From the NCBI RefSeq assembly GCF_042429235.1, contig NZ_JBHMBA010000009.1: 64,000 nucleotides of DNA. One strand, given 5' to 3'. This document shows, piece after piece, positions 51,563-60,995 of the stretch. Origin of the DNA: Arthrobacter_B citreus. Lineage in GTDB: Bacteria > Actinomycetota > Actinomycetes > Actinomycetales > Micrococcaceae. The notes under the pieces are model-generated. The model made no database searches and was not told the origin of the DNA. It was given only the letters and a program-made list of their open reading frames with translations. Position 1 is the first letter of the stretch, and each line of letters starts with the position of its first letter. Made by a program: the position numbers and the translations under genes.

Positions 51563-53080
51563 TCAGCCCTGCACGCCGAGGCGTTCCAGGATCAGCTCGC
51601 GGACGCGGCCGGCGTCGGCCTGACCGCGGGTGGCCTTCATGACGCCGCCAACAATGGCGCCGACAGCCTGGACCTTGCCGCCGCGGATCTTGTCCGCAAC
51701 GTCGGGCTGGGCTGCGAGGGCTGCGTCGATGGCTTCGAGCAGGGGGCCGTCGTCGGACACCACGGCCAGGCCGCGCGCCTCGATGACTTCCTCCGGGGTG
51801 CCTTCACCGGCAAGGACGCCGTCGAGGACCTGGCGGGCCAGCTTGTCGTTGATCTTGCCGGCCTGGATCAGGCGGTCCAGTTCCACGATCAGTTCCGGGC
51901 TGACGCCAACCTCGGTGGGCTCCACTTCGGCTTCCTTGGCGCGGCGGGAGACCTCGCCCATCCACCACTTGCGTGCCACCTGGGCGGAGGCACCGGCGGC
52001 GATGGTCTCTTCAATGGAGTCCATGACTCCGGCGTTGACCACGTCGCGGAACTCCGCGTCCGAGTAGCCCCAGTCTGCCTGCAGGCGCTTGCGGCGCTCG
52101 GCCGGCGGCTCGGGCAGGCGGGAACGCAGCTCTTCGATCCATTCCTCGGTCGTGACCACGGGAACGAGGTCGGGCTCCGGGAAGTAGCGGTAGTCGTCGG
52201 CGTCGGACTTGGGCCGGCCCGACGTCGTCGAGCGAGTGTCCTCGTGCCAGTGCCGGGTTTCCTGAACGATCGAGTTTCCGGATTCCAGGACAGCGGCGTG
52301 GCGCTGGATTTCGTAGCGGACGGCGCGTTCGACGGCGCGCAGCGAGTTCACGTTCTTGGTTTCCGAGCGCGTGCCGAACTTTTCCTGGCCGTACGGGCGC
52401 AGGGAAACGTTGGCGTCGCATCGCACGTTGCCGCGTTCCATCTTGGCGTCGGACACGCCGAGGTTCTTCACGATCTCGCGGACCGCGGCCACGTAGGCCT
52501 TGGCCAGCTCGGGTGCGCGGGAGCCGGCGCCCTCGATCGGCTTGGTGACAATCTCCACCAGCGGAACGCCGGAGCGGTTGTAGTCCACCAGCGAGAAGTC
52601 GGCGCCCTGGATGCGTCCGGTGGCGCCGCCCATGTGGGTCAGCTTGCCGGCGTCCTCTTCCATGTGGGCGCGCTCGATCTCGACGCGGAACACTGTGCCG
52701 TCCTCGAGCTCGATGTCCAGGTAGCCGTCGTACGCAATGGGATCTTCGTACTGCGAGGTCTGGAAGTTCTTGGGCGTGTCCGGGTAGAAGTACTGCTTCC
52801 GGGCAAAGGTGCAGGATTCGGCGATCTTGCAGTTCAGCGCCAGGCCGATCAGGATCGAGTACTCCACAGCGGTCTTGTTGACCACCGGCAGCACGCCCGG
52901 CATGCCCAGGCACACCGGAGTGACGTTGGTGTTCGGCTCGTCGCCGAAAACGTTGGGCGCATCGGAGAACATCTTGGTGTTGGTGTTGAGCTCCACGTGG
53001 ACCTCAAAACCGAGCACCGGATCGTACTTCTCCATGGCCTCTTCGAAGGACAGGGTCTCGTCCTGGATGTGCACAGACAT
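51563..53080 (-). CDS. gatB: Asp-tRNA(Asn)/Glu-tRNA(Gln) amidotransferase subunit B
   Basis: GatB binds the mischarged tRNA and activates its side chain for amidation. I start at ATG 53080 (MSVHIQDETLS), which shares one base with the gatA stop (TAATG); this gives 505 residues, the normal length. It shows GFEVHVELNTNTKMFSDAPN, LGMPGVLPVVN, CKIAESCTFARKQYFYPDTPKNFQ, GRIQGADFSLVDYNRSGVPLVEIVT and the C-terminal YqeY-like helical tail. Confidence 0.97.
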   Translation of the reverse strand: MSVHIQDETLSFEEAMEKYDPVLGFEVHVELNTNTKMFSDAPNVFGDEPNTNVTPVCLGMPGVLPVVNKTAVEYSILIGLALNCKIAESCTFARKQYFYPDTPKNFQTSQYEDPIAYDGYLDIELEDGTVFRVEIERAHMEEDAGKLTHMGGATGRIQGADFSLVDYNRSGVPLVEIVTKPIEGAGSRAPELAKAYVAAVREIVKNLGVSDAKMERGNVRCDANVSLRPYGQEKFGTRSETKNVNSLRAVERAVRYEIQRHAAVLESGNSIVQETRHWHEDTRSTTSGRPKSDADDYRYFPEPDLVPVVTTEEWIEELRSRLPEPPAERRKRLQADWGYSDAEFRDVVNAGVMDSIEETIAAGASAQVARKWWMGEVSRRAKEAEVEPTEVGVSPELIVELDRLIQAGKINDKLARQVLDGVLAGEGTPEEVIEARGLAVVSDDGPLLEAIDAALAAQPDVADKIRGGKVQAVGAIVGGVMKATRGQADAGRVRELILERLGVQG

Positions 53081-54582
53081 TACTTGACTCCTCCGAGTAC
53101 GGGTGCGGAAGCCAGCAGCGGGCCGCCCCACTTCTGTTCCAGCAGGCCTTCCAGGGCTGCGCCGGCGCGGTACAGGCGGGCGTCTTCCCGGACCGGGGCC
53201 AGGAACTGGATGCCCACGGGCAGTCCGTCGGCGAGGCCGCCGGGGATGGAGATGCCCGGAACGCCGGCCATGTTGGCGGGGATGGTCGCGACATCGTTCA
53301 GGTACATGGCCAGCGGATCGTCGAGCTTCTCCCCCAGTTTGAAGGCCGTGTTCGGCGAGGTCGGGGAGATCAGCACGTCAGCTTGGGCAAACGCGGCGTT
53401 GAAGTCGCGCTGGATCAGGGTGCGCACCTTCTGGGCCGAGCCGTAGTACGCGTCGTAGTAGCCGGCGGACAGGGCATAGGTGCCCAGGATGATGCGGCGC
53501 TTGACCTCTTCGCCGAAGCCGGCGGCGCGGGTGGCGCCCATAACGCGTTCAATCGTCATGGGGCCGTCAGCCGGCAGGGCACGCAGGCCGTAGCGGACGC
53601 CGTCGTACTTGGCCAGGTTCGAGGAAGCCTCGGACGGCATGATCAGGTAGTAGGCACCCAAGGCGTACTTGAAGTTGGGGCAGGAGACCTCAACAATTTC
53701 CGCTCCGGCGTCCTTAAGGAGCTCAAGGCTCTCCTGGAACCGGGCCAGGACGCCGGCTTCGTAGCCTTCGCCCTGCAGTTCCTTGATGACACCGATGCGC
53801 ATGCCGGCCACGGTGCCGTTGCGGGCAGCCTCCACGAGGTTGCCCACGGGATCGGGCAGCGAGGTGGAGTCGCGGGGATCATGACCGCCGATGACTTCCT
53901 GCAGCAGGGCGGCATCCAGCACGGTCCGGGACACCGGGCCGATCTGGTCCAGCGAGGAGGCCATCGCAATGGCGCCGTAGCGGGAAACCCCGCCGTAGGT
54001 GGGCTTGACGCCAACCGAGCCGGTGACGGCTGCGGGCTGGCGGATGGAGCCGCCGGTGTCAGTGCCCAGTGCCAGCGGAGCCTCGAAGGCAGCAACGGCG
54101 GCAGCGGACCCGCCGCCGGAACCGCCGGGGATGCGGTCCAGGTCCCACGGGTTGTGGGTCGGGCCGAAGGCGGAGTGCTCCGTGGAGGAGCCCATGGCGA
54201 ATTCGTCCAGGTTGGTCTTGCCCAGCATCGGCATGCGGGCGGCGCGGATGCGGGTGATGACCGTGGCGTCGTAGGGGCTCATCCAGCCCTCAAGCATCTT
54301 GGAGCCGGCCGTGGTGGGCTGGCCCTTGGTGACGATGAGGTCCTTGATGGCGATCGGCACACCGGCGAGGGTGTGCAGGGATTCTCCGGCTGCGCGGGCC
54401 TTGTCGACGTCGGCCGCGACCTGCAGCGCTTCGTCGGTGTTGACGTGGAGGAAGGCGTTGACGGCGCCGTCGACCTCGGAGATGCGGTCCAAATGGGCCT
54501 GCGTAACTTCGACGGCGGATACCTCGCCGGCTGCGAGCTTGTCCGCCAGGGCGGCAGCGCTCGAGGTGATCAGTTCATTCAT
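53080..54582 (-). CDS. gatA: Asp-tRNA(Asn)/Glu-tRNA(Gln) amidotransferase subunit A
   Basis: GatA is the amidase that releases ammonia from glutamine. The 500-residue protein has the Ser-cisSer-Lys triad: K80 in IAIKDL, S155 in PGGSGGGS and S179 (nucleophile) in DTGGSIRQPA. It starts eight bases after gatC and overlaps gatB by one base. Both tRNA-Asn genes in this window could have their charged tRNA made by this route if AsnRS is missing. Confidence 0.97.
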   Translation of the reverse strand: MNELITSSAAALADKLAAGEVSAVEVTQAHLDRISEVDGAVNAFLHVNTDEALQVAADVDKARAAGESLHTLAGVPIAIKDLIVTKGQPTTAGSKMLEGWMSPYDATVITRIRAARMPMLGKTNLDEFAMGSSTEHSAFGPTHNPWDLDRIPGGSGGGSAAAVAAFEAPLALGTDTGGSIRQPAAVTGSVGVKPTYGGVSRYGAIAMASSLDQIGPVSRTVLDAALLQEVIGGHDPRDSTSLPDPVGNLVEAARNGTVAGMRIGVIKELQGEGYEAGVLARFQESLELLKDAGAEIVEVSCPNFKYALGAYYLIMPSEASSNLAKYDGVRYGLRALPADGPMTIERVMGATRAAGFGEEVKRRIILGTYALSAGYYDAYYGSAQKVRTLIQRDFNAAFAQADVLISPTSPNTAFKLGEKLDDPLAMYLNDVATIPANMAGVPGISIPGGLADGLPVGIQFLAPVREDARLYRAGAALEGLLEQKWGGPLLASAPVLGGVK

Positions 54583-54590
54583 GGAAGTCT

Positions 54591-54887
54591 TTACTCCTCA
54601 TCCAGGATGGCAGGGACCTTGAAGCGGCCGGCGGCATTATCGGGTGCACCGGAGAGCGCTTCTTCATTGGTCAGCGTCTGCCCCACGACATCCTCGCGGA
54701 ACACGTTGGTCAGCGGGATCGGGTGGGAGGTGGCCGGGATGTCCTCACCGGCAACTTCGCTTACGGATTTGATCGAATCAACAATGACATCCAGTTCACC
54801 GGCCATTTTGGCCAGTTCGTCCTCGGTCATCTCAATGTGGGCCAGATGCGCCAGGTGCGCCACAGCCTCACGATTGATCTCAGACAT
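54591..54887 (-). CDS. gatC: Asp-tRNA(Asn)/Glu-tRNA(Gln) amidotransferase subunit C
   Basis: The 98-residue protein is the small subunit that holds GatA and GatB together. It matches the family throughout: VAHLAHLAHIEMTEDELAKMAGELDVIVDSI and a C-terminal stretch with PLTNVFREDVVGQTLTNEEALSGAPDNAAGRFKVPAIL. It is first in the gatCAB operon. Confidence 0.95.
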   Translation of the reverse strand: MSEINREAVAHLAHLAHIEMTEDELAKMAGELDVIVDSIKSVSEVAGEDIPATSHPIPLTNVFREDVVGQTLTNEEALSGAPDNAAGRFKVPAILDEE

Positions 54888-55353
54888 GAGTCTCCCATGC
54901 GTCTTTTACGGATAAAAAGGTATCCGTTCCAGTCTACGGCGTTTGCTGGCGCGGTTTTCCGTGTGACCGCCGGGACTGGGGCCTGGCGGCGGGGGTTGGG
55001 CCGGGAGCTGAGCCTGGGCCCGGGGAAAATACGTCAGGGACGCATCGACGGACGCTGCGGTCCGCTTGGAGTCCTCTGCGGGCCGCAAACCAAAGGCCGA
55101 CGACGCCCCTATCCCCGAATCATGCCCGCGGCTCATCCCGGAGACAGCTTCCCAACATCCTTCGTGCAGATAACGGGGCTTCCCCGCACCCTTTGTGCAG
55201 ATAACGGGCTCAAAAGGGCCGATTCCGACGTTTTGAGCCCCTTATCTGCGCGAGAGAATTCCCCAAGGCCCGTTATCTGCACGATAGATCGTGCCTAGGT
55301 CCGCCATCTCCGGGGCGTGGCCGGGGTCTGGCCCGCCGCCCGGAGGCAGAGTG
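54888..55353. other. Gene-free region before gatC containing repeats
   Basis: About 466 bases. The part near gatC should hold its promoter, and positions 55161-55290 hold a cluster of family A palindromic repeats. The rest (54930-55150) is GC-rich with no credible reading frame. Confidence 0.6.
55161..55290. repeat. Cluster of four family A half-palindromes
   Basis: Four copies of the half-site GCAGATAACGGG or its complement occur: 55166-55177 (+), 55197-55215 (+, extended to GGCTCAAAA), 55231-55249 (-, TTTTGAGCCCCTTATCTGC) and 55268-55280 (-). The middle two form a 19-base inverted repeat with one mismatch and a 15-base loop. A diverged copy lies at 6914-6971. Confidence 0.9.
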
Positions 55354-55848
55354 CTAGAGCTCCAGGCAGAAGACCCAGAGAATGATGTCCTCGTTCGGCA
55401 CGTACCAGTCGCGCTCGGGGACGCGCTTGAAGCCCATGGACTTGTAGAGGGCATGCGCGTTGGTCATCGGGGTCATGCTGGTCAGGCTGACGGTGTGGAT
55501 TCCGTCGAGGCTGCGCGCGTGCTCGATGACGGCGCCAACCAAGGCGCGGCCGACACCCCCGCGCTGAAGCTGGGGATCCACGGCGAGCATGCGGAATTCC
55601 AGCTCACCCTCGATGGCGATGTCGGTGTACGGCTGTCCGGCAAAGGTGATCGCGGTCGACGCCGCCACCTTGCCGTCCAGCTCTGCAACCCAGACCAGCG
55701 CGTTTGCCGCGCGGTCCTCCACGTTTTCCAATTCCTTGACGTAGGGGTTGTCTGCTTCGATGAACCCGGCGCTCAGGTACGCATCGCGGGTGATCCGGCG
55801 GATGTCGTCAAAGTCTGCCTCGGTGGCCTGCCGGACGGTGATGCTCAT
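55354..55848 (-). CDS. GNAT N-acetyltransferase
   Basis: The 164-residue protein has the complete GNAT core: VRQATEADFDDIRRITRDAY, then FRMLAVDPQLQRGGVGRALVGAVIEHAR with the acetyl-CoA loop, and MTNAHALYKSMGFKRVPERDWYV. Family members acetylate amines on proteins or small molecules. It stands alone; the substrate is unknown. Confidence 0.92.
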   Translation of the reverse strand: MSITVRQATEADFDDIRRITRDAYLSAGFIEADNPYVKELENVEDRAANALVWVAELDGKVAASTAITFAGQPYTDIAIEGELEFRMLAVDPQLQRGGVGRALVGAVIEHARSLDGIHTVSLTSMTPMTNAHALYKSMGFKRVPERDWYVPNEDIILWVFCLEL

Positions 55849-55955
55849 GCGTGTTACGAATCCTTACGTGGGGTCTTGATTTCCAACGTAGATTCTATCC
55901 CCGCCAAGGCACGGCCATACGCCGGTGGTGACCCCGGACACGGCGCGACGCCAGG

Positions 55956-56402
55956 TTACCGCCGTCGTGCCGCTGCGGCGCAGGAGACGCAGAACCGGGC
56001 TTCGGGCCGAATCTCCAGGCGCTCGGCGGGGATCGGGTTCCCGCAGTTCTCACACACTCCGTAGGTTCCCCTGTCCAGGCGGATGCGGGCGTCCATCAGT
56101 TCCACGAGCGATGACTCCGCCGCCGCCAGCAGCGCCATTTCGTTGTTCCGCTCCACGGAGACCGTGGATCCCTCGGGGTCATGCTCGTCGTCGGCCGGGG
56201 TGTCCTTTGCGGCGAGAGTCACTTCGCGGATGTCCGCGAGTACTGAATCGATTTTCTCCCGCGCCTCCGCGATGTGTTCATCCAGGAGCTGGGCGAAGTG
56301 TGTCGTGTCCAGGTCGGCCGGGGTTGCGGGCCGGGGAGCCGGGGCGCGTGTGCCTGTCGCGGCCGGGGCTTTGCGGGCAGCAGCGGTAACTTTACGGGTC
56401 AT
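55956..56402 (-). CDS. DksA/TraR-type C4 zinc-finger protein
   Basis: The 148-residue protein starts at ATG 56402 behind CCGGAGGAA; an upstream ATG would only add non-conserved residues. An Ala/Pro/Lys-rich N-terminus leads to a coiled-coil region (FAQLLDEHIAEAREKIDSVLADIREVTLAAK, ERNNEMALLAAAESSLVELMDARIRLD) and the C4 finger (GVCENCGNPIPAERLEIRPEARFCVSCAA). The build matches actinobacterial DksA/TraR-like regulators, which act on RNA polymerase. It lacks the DksA DxxDxA tip in recognisable form. Confidence 0.9.
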   Translation of the reverse strand: MTRKVTAAARKAPAATGTRAPAPRPATPADLDTTHFAQLLDEHIAEAREKIDSVLADIREVTLAAKDTPADDEHDPEGSTVSVERNNEMALLAAAESSLVELMDARIRLDRGTYGVCENCGNPIPAERLEIRPEARFCVSCAAAARRR

Positions 56403-56482
56403 CGGATTCCTCCGGTCCATGAGTGGCAAGTTTCACCATTATCCGCGCTCACCTGCTCAAACACCCAGGGTCGGAAGGCTGC

Positions 56483-56525
56483 TTTCCTCAGGGCTTAATC
56501 GCGTTTTCCTCAGGGCTTAATCGCG
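56483..56525. repeat. Direct tandem repeat, 2 copies
   Basis: TTTCCTCAGGGCTTAATCGCG occurs at 56483-56503 and 56505-56525, exact and 22 bases apart, in the gap between the DksA-like and methyltransferase genes. It is probably a recent slippage duplication; a repeated binding site is the alternative. Confidence 0.85.
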
Positions 56526-56632
56526 GCGGCGGCCATAGCTTTCCGCTGGCCCCCACCGGCATCAATTAACATGGCGGAACCAAGACGAAGGCCGCCCGGA
56601 CCTCTTTCAGCCGGCCGCACAGGGGGAACTGC

Positions 56633-57424
56633 ATGGTGGACGCACATTACAACGAGCCGCGCCTGGTGGCGCTCTACGACGAGGACAACTCCGGCCGTTG
56701 GGACACCGACTTCTACGCCGGTCTCATCGGGGACGAACCGCGGCGCGTGGCCGACGTCGGCTGCGGCACCGGCAGCTTCGCCGTCCGGCTGGCCCAGGCC
56801 GGGCACGCCGTGACCGGCATCGATCCCGCCGAAGGAATGCTGGCCGTAGCCCGGACGCGCGACGGCGGTGGGCTTGTCACTTGGCTGCACGGCACTGCGG
56901 TGGACCTGCCCGAGGGCCCCTATGACGTGGCTGTCATGACCGGCCACGCGTTTCAGTGCCTGCTCACCCAGGCCGAGATTCTCGAAACACTGGAAGCAGT
57001 GCGCAACCGGCTGGCTCCCGGCGGCACCTTCTGCTTCGAAACCCGCAACCCCGCAGCCAGGGCCTGGCTCGATTGGGACAGCGCCGCCGCCGGGCCGGAA
57101 GTGCAGGAGTCATCGGCCGGAACGCTGGAAGTTGAGTGGGAACTGGTCTCCGTCCGGGAGATGCCGGACGGTCCCCTGGTCACCTTTGAGGACCGGACCC
57201 GTTTCCTGGCCGACGGCGCAGCCTTTGCCAGCCGCAGCACGCTGAAGTTCGTGCCGGCGGAGCTGCTGGCCCAGCTGCTGGAGCATGCGGGCTTCAGCTC
57301 CGTGGACTGGTACGGGGACTGGGACGGCGGCGCCTTTGTGGAAGCGACGAGCCGGGAAATCATCATCGCAGCCCGGTGCCGGACGGGTGCCCGGGCCGCC
57401 AGGGGCGTCCAGGGAACCGGATAG
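56633..57424 (+). CDS. Class I SAM-dependent methyltransferase
   Basis: The 263-residue protein has motif I VADVGCGTGSFAVRLAQAG, the acidic ribose contact TGIDPAEGML, motif II-like GPYDVAVMTGHAFQCLLT and LAPGGTFCFETRNPAA. This is the common actinobacterial small-molecule methyltransferase type (methyltransferase domain 25). The methyl acceptor is unknown. It is followed by a broken GNAT gene. Confidence 0.92.
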   Translation: MVDAHYNEPRLVALYDEDNSGRWDTDFYAGLIGDEPRRVADVGCGTGSFAVRLAQAGHAVTGIDPAEGMLAVARTRDGGGLVTWLHGTAVDLPEGPYDVAVMTGHAFQCLLTQAEILETLEAVRNRLAPGGTFCFETRNPAARAWLDWDSAAAGPEVQESSAGTLEVEWELVSVREMPDGPLVTFEDRTRFLADGAAFASRSTLKFVPAELLAQLLEHAGFSSVDWYGDWDGGAFVEATSREIIIAARCRTGARAARGVQGTG

Positions 57425-57438
57425 GCCATCATGGTGCC

Positions 57439-57896
57439 ATGACCGCCAATCCCCCCGGCCCCCGCTGGCCCGTCATCACTCCCCGCCTCACTATCCGTCC
57501 CGCCGAAGCCGAAGACCTGCCGCGCATGTTTGAGTACCGGCGGAAGCCCGAGGTCGCGCAATGGATGACAGCCCAGCGCACGGACGTGGACGCCTTCGTG
57601 GAACGGCTCCGGCAGCCAGAGCATTTGGCAGCCACCCTTGCCGTGGAACAGGCCGGAGCCCTGGTTGGTGACCTGTAGCTTGCCCGTCAGGACGCGTGGG
57701 CGCAGCAGGCCGACAACACCGTTTCCTGGCGCGTCATGGAAAAGTGGGGATGCGGTGTGAGGGGCGGTTCCGCCAGGGATCCCTCCACCGATCGGGGCGG
57801 TGGCTGGATGACCTCCGCTATGCGCTCCTGGCCGATGAATGGCGTGCTTCCCGGGACGGCGGAAGTGCCGTGGCAGAACCACCCCTCCACACCTAG
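57439..57896 (+). pseudogene. Decayed GNAT (RimJ/RimL-type) acetyltransferase
   Basis: The start (TPRLTIRPAEAEDLPRMFEYRRKPEVAQWM) is a clear RimJ/RimL-like N-terminus. The frame stops at TAG 57676 after GALVGDL. Reading on in frame gives LARQDAWAQ joined directly to ADNTVSWRVMEKWG, so about 60 central residues including the acetyl-CoA loop are missing. The C-terminus (GSLHRSGRWLDDLRYALLADEWRASRDG) continues in another frame, implying an indel near AAGTGGGGATGC (about 57741-57752). A stop, a deletion and a frameshift together make this a pseudogene. Confidence 0.85.
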
Positions 57897-58702
57897 CCCA
57901 GCAGCGCAGCTCCGGCCGTCGTGAAGGCAGCCTCGCGTTCGGCATCGTTGCTCGGCTTCGCGGGCCGCTGCACCGGCACACCGGCCTCCTCGGCGATCAG
58001 CGCCCCGGCAGCATAGTCGTACTCATTCAATCCGCGCTCGGTGTAGGCATCCAGCGTCCCGTCGGCAACCATGCACAGGTCCAGCGCGGCCGAGCCCAGC
58101 CGGCGCACGTCCGCGAACTGCCCGGCCAGGGCCGGCAGCGCGGCGTACTGCTCATCGCGCACGGCAGCATTGTAGGAAAAGCCGGTGCCCAGCAGTTTGC
58201 CCGCCCGCTCCGGATCCGGTCCGCGAAGCTGCCGGACGCTGCCGTGCTCGGCCAGCCAGGCGCCGTGGCCGCGGGCCGCCGAATACACGCGCACCAGGGC
58301 CGGCGCGTGCACGACGCCGGCCAGCCAGTCGCCGTCGTCGTTCACCGCTGCGACGGACGTGGCGTAGTAGACAATGTTGCGGATGAAGTTGGTGGTGCCG
58401 TCCAGCGGATCAATGGACCAGCGGATGCCCGAAGCGTGGATGGGCACGCTGTCCTCCAGCTCCTCCCCGGTCACGGTGTCCTGCGGTCGGCGGCGCGCCA
58501 GGACTTCCCGGACCGCCTGCTCGGCCGCGGTGTCGAATTCGGTCACCCAGTCACCGTCGGCACTCTTATTCACCGCGTTCAGTCCCTCAAAGGTGCGCCG
58601 CGCCAGCACTGCCGCACCCGCAGCCGCCGCCTCCCGGGCGACGTCGAGCAGCTCCAGCGGATCTGCACCGGGCACGCCAACCGGATCCGGAAGTGGGCTC
58701 AT
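57893..58702 (-). CDS. Inositol-monophosphatase-family protein
   Basis: The 269-residue protein contains the metal-binding residues of the family: GEELED (E80, E81), WSIDPLDGTTNF (D98, D101) and the later LGSAALDLCMVADGTLDAY...YDYAAGALIAEEAG. It should remove phosphate from inositol phosphate or a similar sugar phosphate. Its start overlaps the ligA stop (ATGA), so the two are coupled. Confidence 0.93.
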   Translation of the reverse strand: MSPLPDPVGVPGADPLELLDVAREAAAAGAAVLARRTFEGLNAVNKSADGDWVTEFDTAAEQAVREVLARRRPQDTVTGEELEDSVPIHASGIRWSIDPLDGTTNFIRNIVYYATSVAAVNDDGDWLAGVVHAPALVRVYSAARGHGAWLAEHGSVRQLRGPDPERAGKLLGTGFSYNAAVRDEQYAALPALAGQFADVRRLGSAALDLCMVADGTLDAYTERGLNEYDYAAGALIAEEAGVPVQRPAKPSNDAEREAAFTTAGAALLG

Positions 58703-60915
58703 GCCTGGTCCTCTTCCAGCCGGCCGGCCAACAGCTCACGGAAACCGTCCTCATCCAGCACCGGAACACCCAGTGATTCCGCCTTGTCCAGCTTGGTGCC
58801 CGCATTCTCACCCGCCACCAGGTAGTCCGTTTTTTTGGACACCGATCCGGATGCCTTGCCGCCGCGGGTGATGATCGCTTCCTTGGCCTCATCGCGGCTG
58901 AAATTGGGCAGTGTTCCCGTGACCACAATCGTCATTCCTTCGAGGGTCCGGGGTATGGATTCATCCCGTTCATCCGCCATCCGGACCCCGGCGGCTGCCC
59001 ACCGGTCCACAATCTCGCGGTGCCAGTCCTCGGCGAACCATTCGGTCAGGGCCGCGGCAATGGTGGGGCCGACACCGTCGACATGCGCCATCTGCTCTTC
59101 GCTGGCCGCGCGGATGGCTTCCATGGAGCCAAAGGCGGTGGCGAGCGCCCGGGCCGCCGTCGGGCCCACATGGCGAATGGACAGTGCCACCAGCACACGC
59201 CACAGCGGCTGGGTTTTGGCCTTCTCCAGTTCGGTGAAGAGCTTGCGCGTGGTGGCTGTGGGCTCAGAAGGCTTCTTCGCCGTGCCCTTGGAGTAGAAGT
59301 ACGGAACCAGTTCGGTGCCGTCCACCACGCCCTTGACCCGTTTGGGCCGTTCAATCCGCACGTCAGCGAGGTCTTCGACGGTGAGGTCAAAAAGCCCCGC
59401 CTCGCTGGTCAGCGGCGGCACTTCGGGTTCCGCGGGCTGGGTCAGCGCAATCGCCGCCTCCCAGCCGAGCGCCTCGATGTCGAAGGCTCCGCGGCCGGCC
59501 AGATGGAAGACCCGCTCACGCAGCTGGGAGGGGCAGGACTTGGCATTGGGGCAGCGAATGTCGACATCGCCCTCCTTGGCCGGCTTCAGCTCCGTGCCGC
59601 AGGAGGGGCAGTGGGTGGGCATGACGAAGTCGCGTTCACTGCCGTCACGGAGCGCGACGACGGGGCCCACGATTTCCGGAATGACGTCGCCTGCCTTGCG
59701 CAGCACCACGGTGTCGCCGATTTTCACGCCCTTGGCCTTGACCACGTCCTGGTTGTGCAGGGTGGCCATCTCCACGGTGGACCCCGAGACCAGGACGGGC
59801 GTCATCATCCCGTAAGGGGTGACGCGGCCCGTGCGGCCCACGTTCACCCGGATGTCCAGAAGCTTGGTGTTCACTTCCTCCGGCGGGTACTTGTAGGCCA
59901 CCGACCAGCGCGGAACCCGCGAGGTGTGCCCGAGGGCACGCTGCAGCGCAAAGTCGTCGACCTTGACCACGATGCCGTCAATCTCGTGGGCGAGGTCGTG
60001 GCGGTGCTCGCCGTTGGTGGCGATGAACTCCAGGACTTCTTCATAGGAGTCCAGGACTTTGTAGTACGGCGACGTGGGCAGGCCCCACTGCTTGAGCAGG
60101 TCATAGGTTTCCGACTGGCTGGCAGCGCTCAAGCCCTCCCGGGCGCCAATCCCGTGCACGTACATGCTCAGCGGACGCTGCGCGGTGACTTCGGGGTCCT
60201 TCTGCCGCAGGGACCCCGCCGCGGCGTTGCGCGGATTGGCGAAGGGCGCCTTGCCTGCTTCCACCATGGTTTCGTTCAGGCGCGCGAACTCCTTGGAGGG
60301 AATGAAGACCTCGCCGCGGATCTCCATCTCGGCGGGCATGTTCTCGCCCTTGAGGACCCTGGGGATGGACTTGATCGTCAAGACGTTGTGGGTGATGTCC
60401 TCACCCGTGGTGCCGTCGCCCCGCGTGGCAGCGCGGACCAGCTCGCCGTTGCGGTACAGCAGGTTGACCGCCAGCCCGTCGATCTTGAGCTCGGTCAGCC
60501 ACTTGATCTTCGCCCCCGGGGCAATATTCGCCACGGATGCCTCGGCTTTGCGGACCCAGGCGTCCAGCTCATCGAGGGAGAACACATCCTCGAGGCTGTA
60601 CATCCGCTGCAGGTGCTCCACCGGGGCAAAGGCAGCTGATACTTCGCCGCCTACCTCCTGAGTGGGCGAATCATTGGTGACCAGCTCGGGGTGCAGAGCC
60701 TCGATTTCCTCAAGGCGGCGGTAGAGCCGGTCAAATTCGGCATCCGACACCAGCGGCGCGTCTTCGTTGTAATAGGCGAAGCGGTATTTCCTCACCTGGT
60801 CCGCGAGCGCCTCGTATTCCTCGCGGAGGTCCCCTGATGGAGGGGTTTCCGCACCGAGGGATTCAACGGCGGCTTCGGTGTCCGATAGTTCCGGGGATGT
60901 CTTGGCTGTGCTCAC
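58699..60915 (-). CDS. ligA: NAD-dependent DNA ligase LigA
   Basis: The enzyme seals nicks during replication and repair. The 738-residue protein has domain Ia, the adenylation lysine K144 in TELKIDGLAV, the OB fold, a C4 zinc finger (HCPSCGTELKPA...RCPNAKSCPSQ), helix-hairpin-helix segments and a C-terminal BRCT domain (GMTIVVTGTLPNFSRDEAKEAI). An insertion of about 60 residues after the zinc finger (PAEPEVPPLTSEAGL, VVDGTELVPYFYSKGTAKKPSEP) is usual for this group of Actinobacteria. Confidence 0.97.
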   Translation of the reverse strand: MSTAKTSPELSDTEAAVESLGAETPPSGDLREEYEALADQVRKYRFAYYNEDAPLVSDAEFDRLYRRLEEIEALHPELVTNDSPTQEVGGEVSAAFAPVEHLQRMYSLEDVFSLDELDAWVRKAEASVANIAPGAKIKWLTELKIDGLAVNLLYRNGELVRAATRGDGTTGEDITHNVLTIKSIPRVLKGENMPAEMEIRGEVFIPSKEFARLNETMVEAGKAPFANPRNAAAGSLRQKDPEVTAQRPLSMYVHGIGAREGLSAASQSETYDLLKQWGLPTSPYYKVLDSYEEVLEFIATNGEHRHDLAHEIDGIVVKVDDFALQRALGHTSRVPRWSVAYKYPPEEVNTKLLDIRVNVGRTGRVTPYGMMTPVLVSGSTVEMATLHNQDVVKAKGVKIGDTVVLRKAGDVIPEIVGPVVALRDGSERDFVMPTHCPSCGTELKPAKEGDVDIRCPNAKSCPSQLRERVFHLAGRGAFDIEALGWEAAIALTQPAEPEVPPLTSEAGLFDLTVEDLADVRIERPKRVKGVVDGTELVPYFYSKGTAKKPSEPTATTRKLFTELEKAKTQPLWRVLVALSIRHVGPTAARALATAFGSMEAIRAASEEQMAHVDGVGPTIAAALTEWFAEDWHREIVDRWAAAGVRMADERDESIPRTLEGMTIVVTGTLPNFSRDEAKEAIITRGGKASGSVSKKTDYLVAGENAGTKLDKAESLGVPVLDEDGFRELLAGRLEEDQA

Positions 60916-60995
60916 CTAACCAATCTTGCCCCATGGCGCCCGCCGGCGGGAGCCGTACGGCGTTGCTGAGCCGACGGCGGACACTGCGTCCGGCG

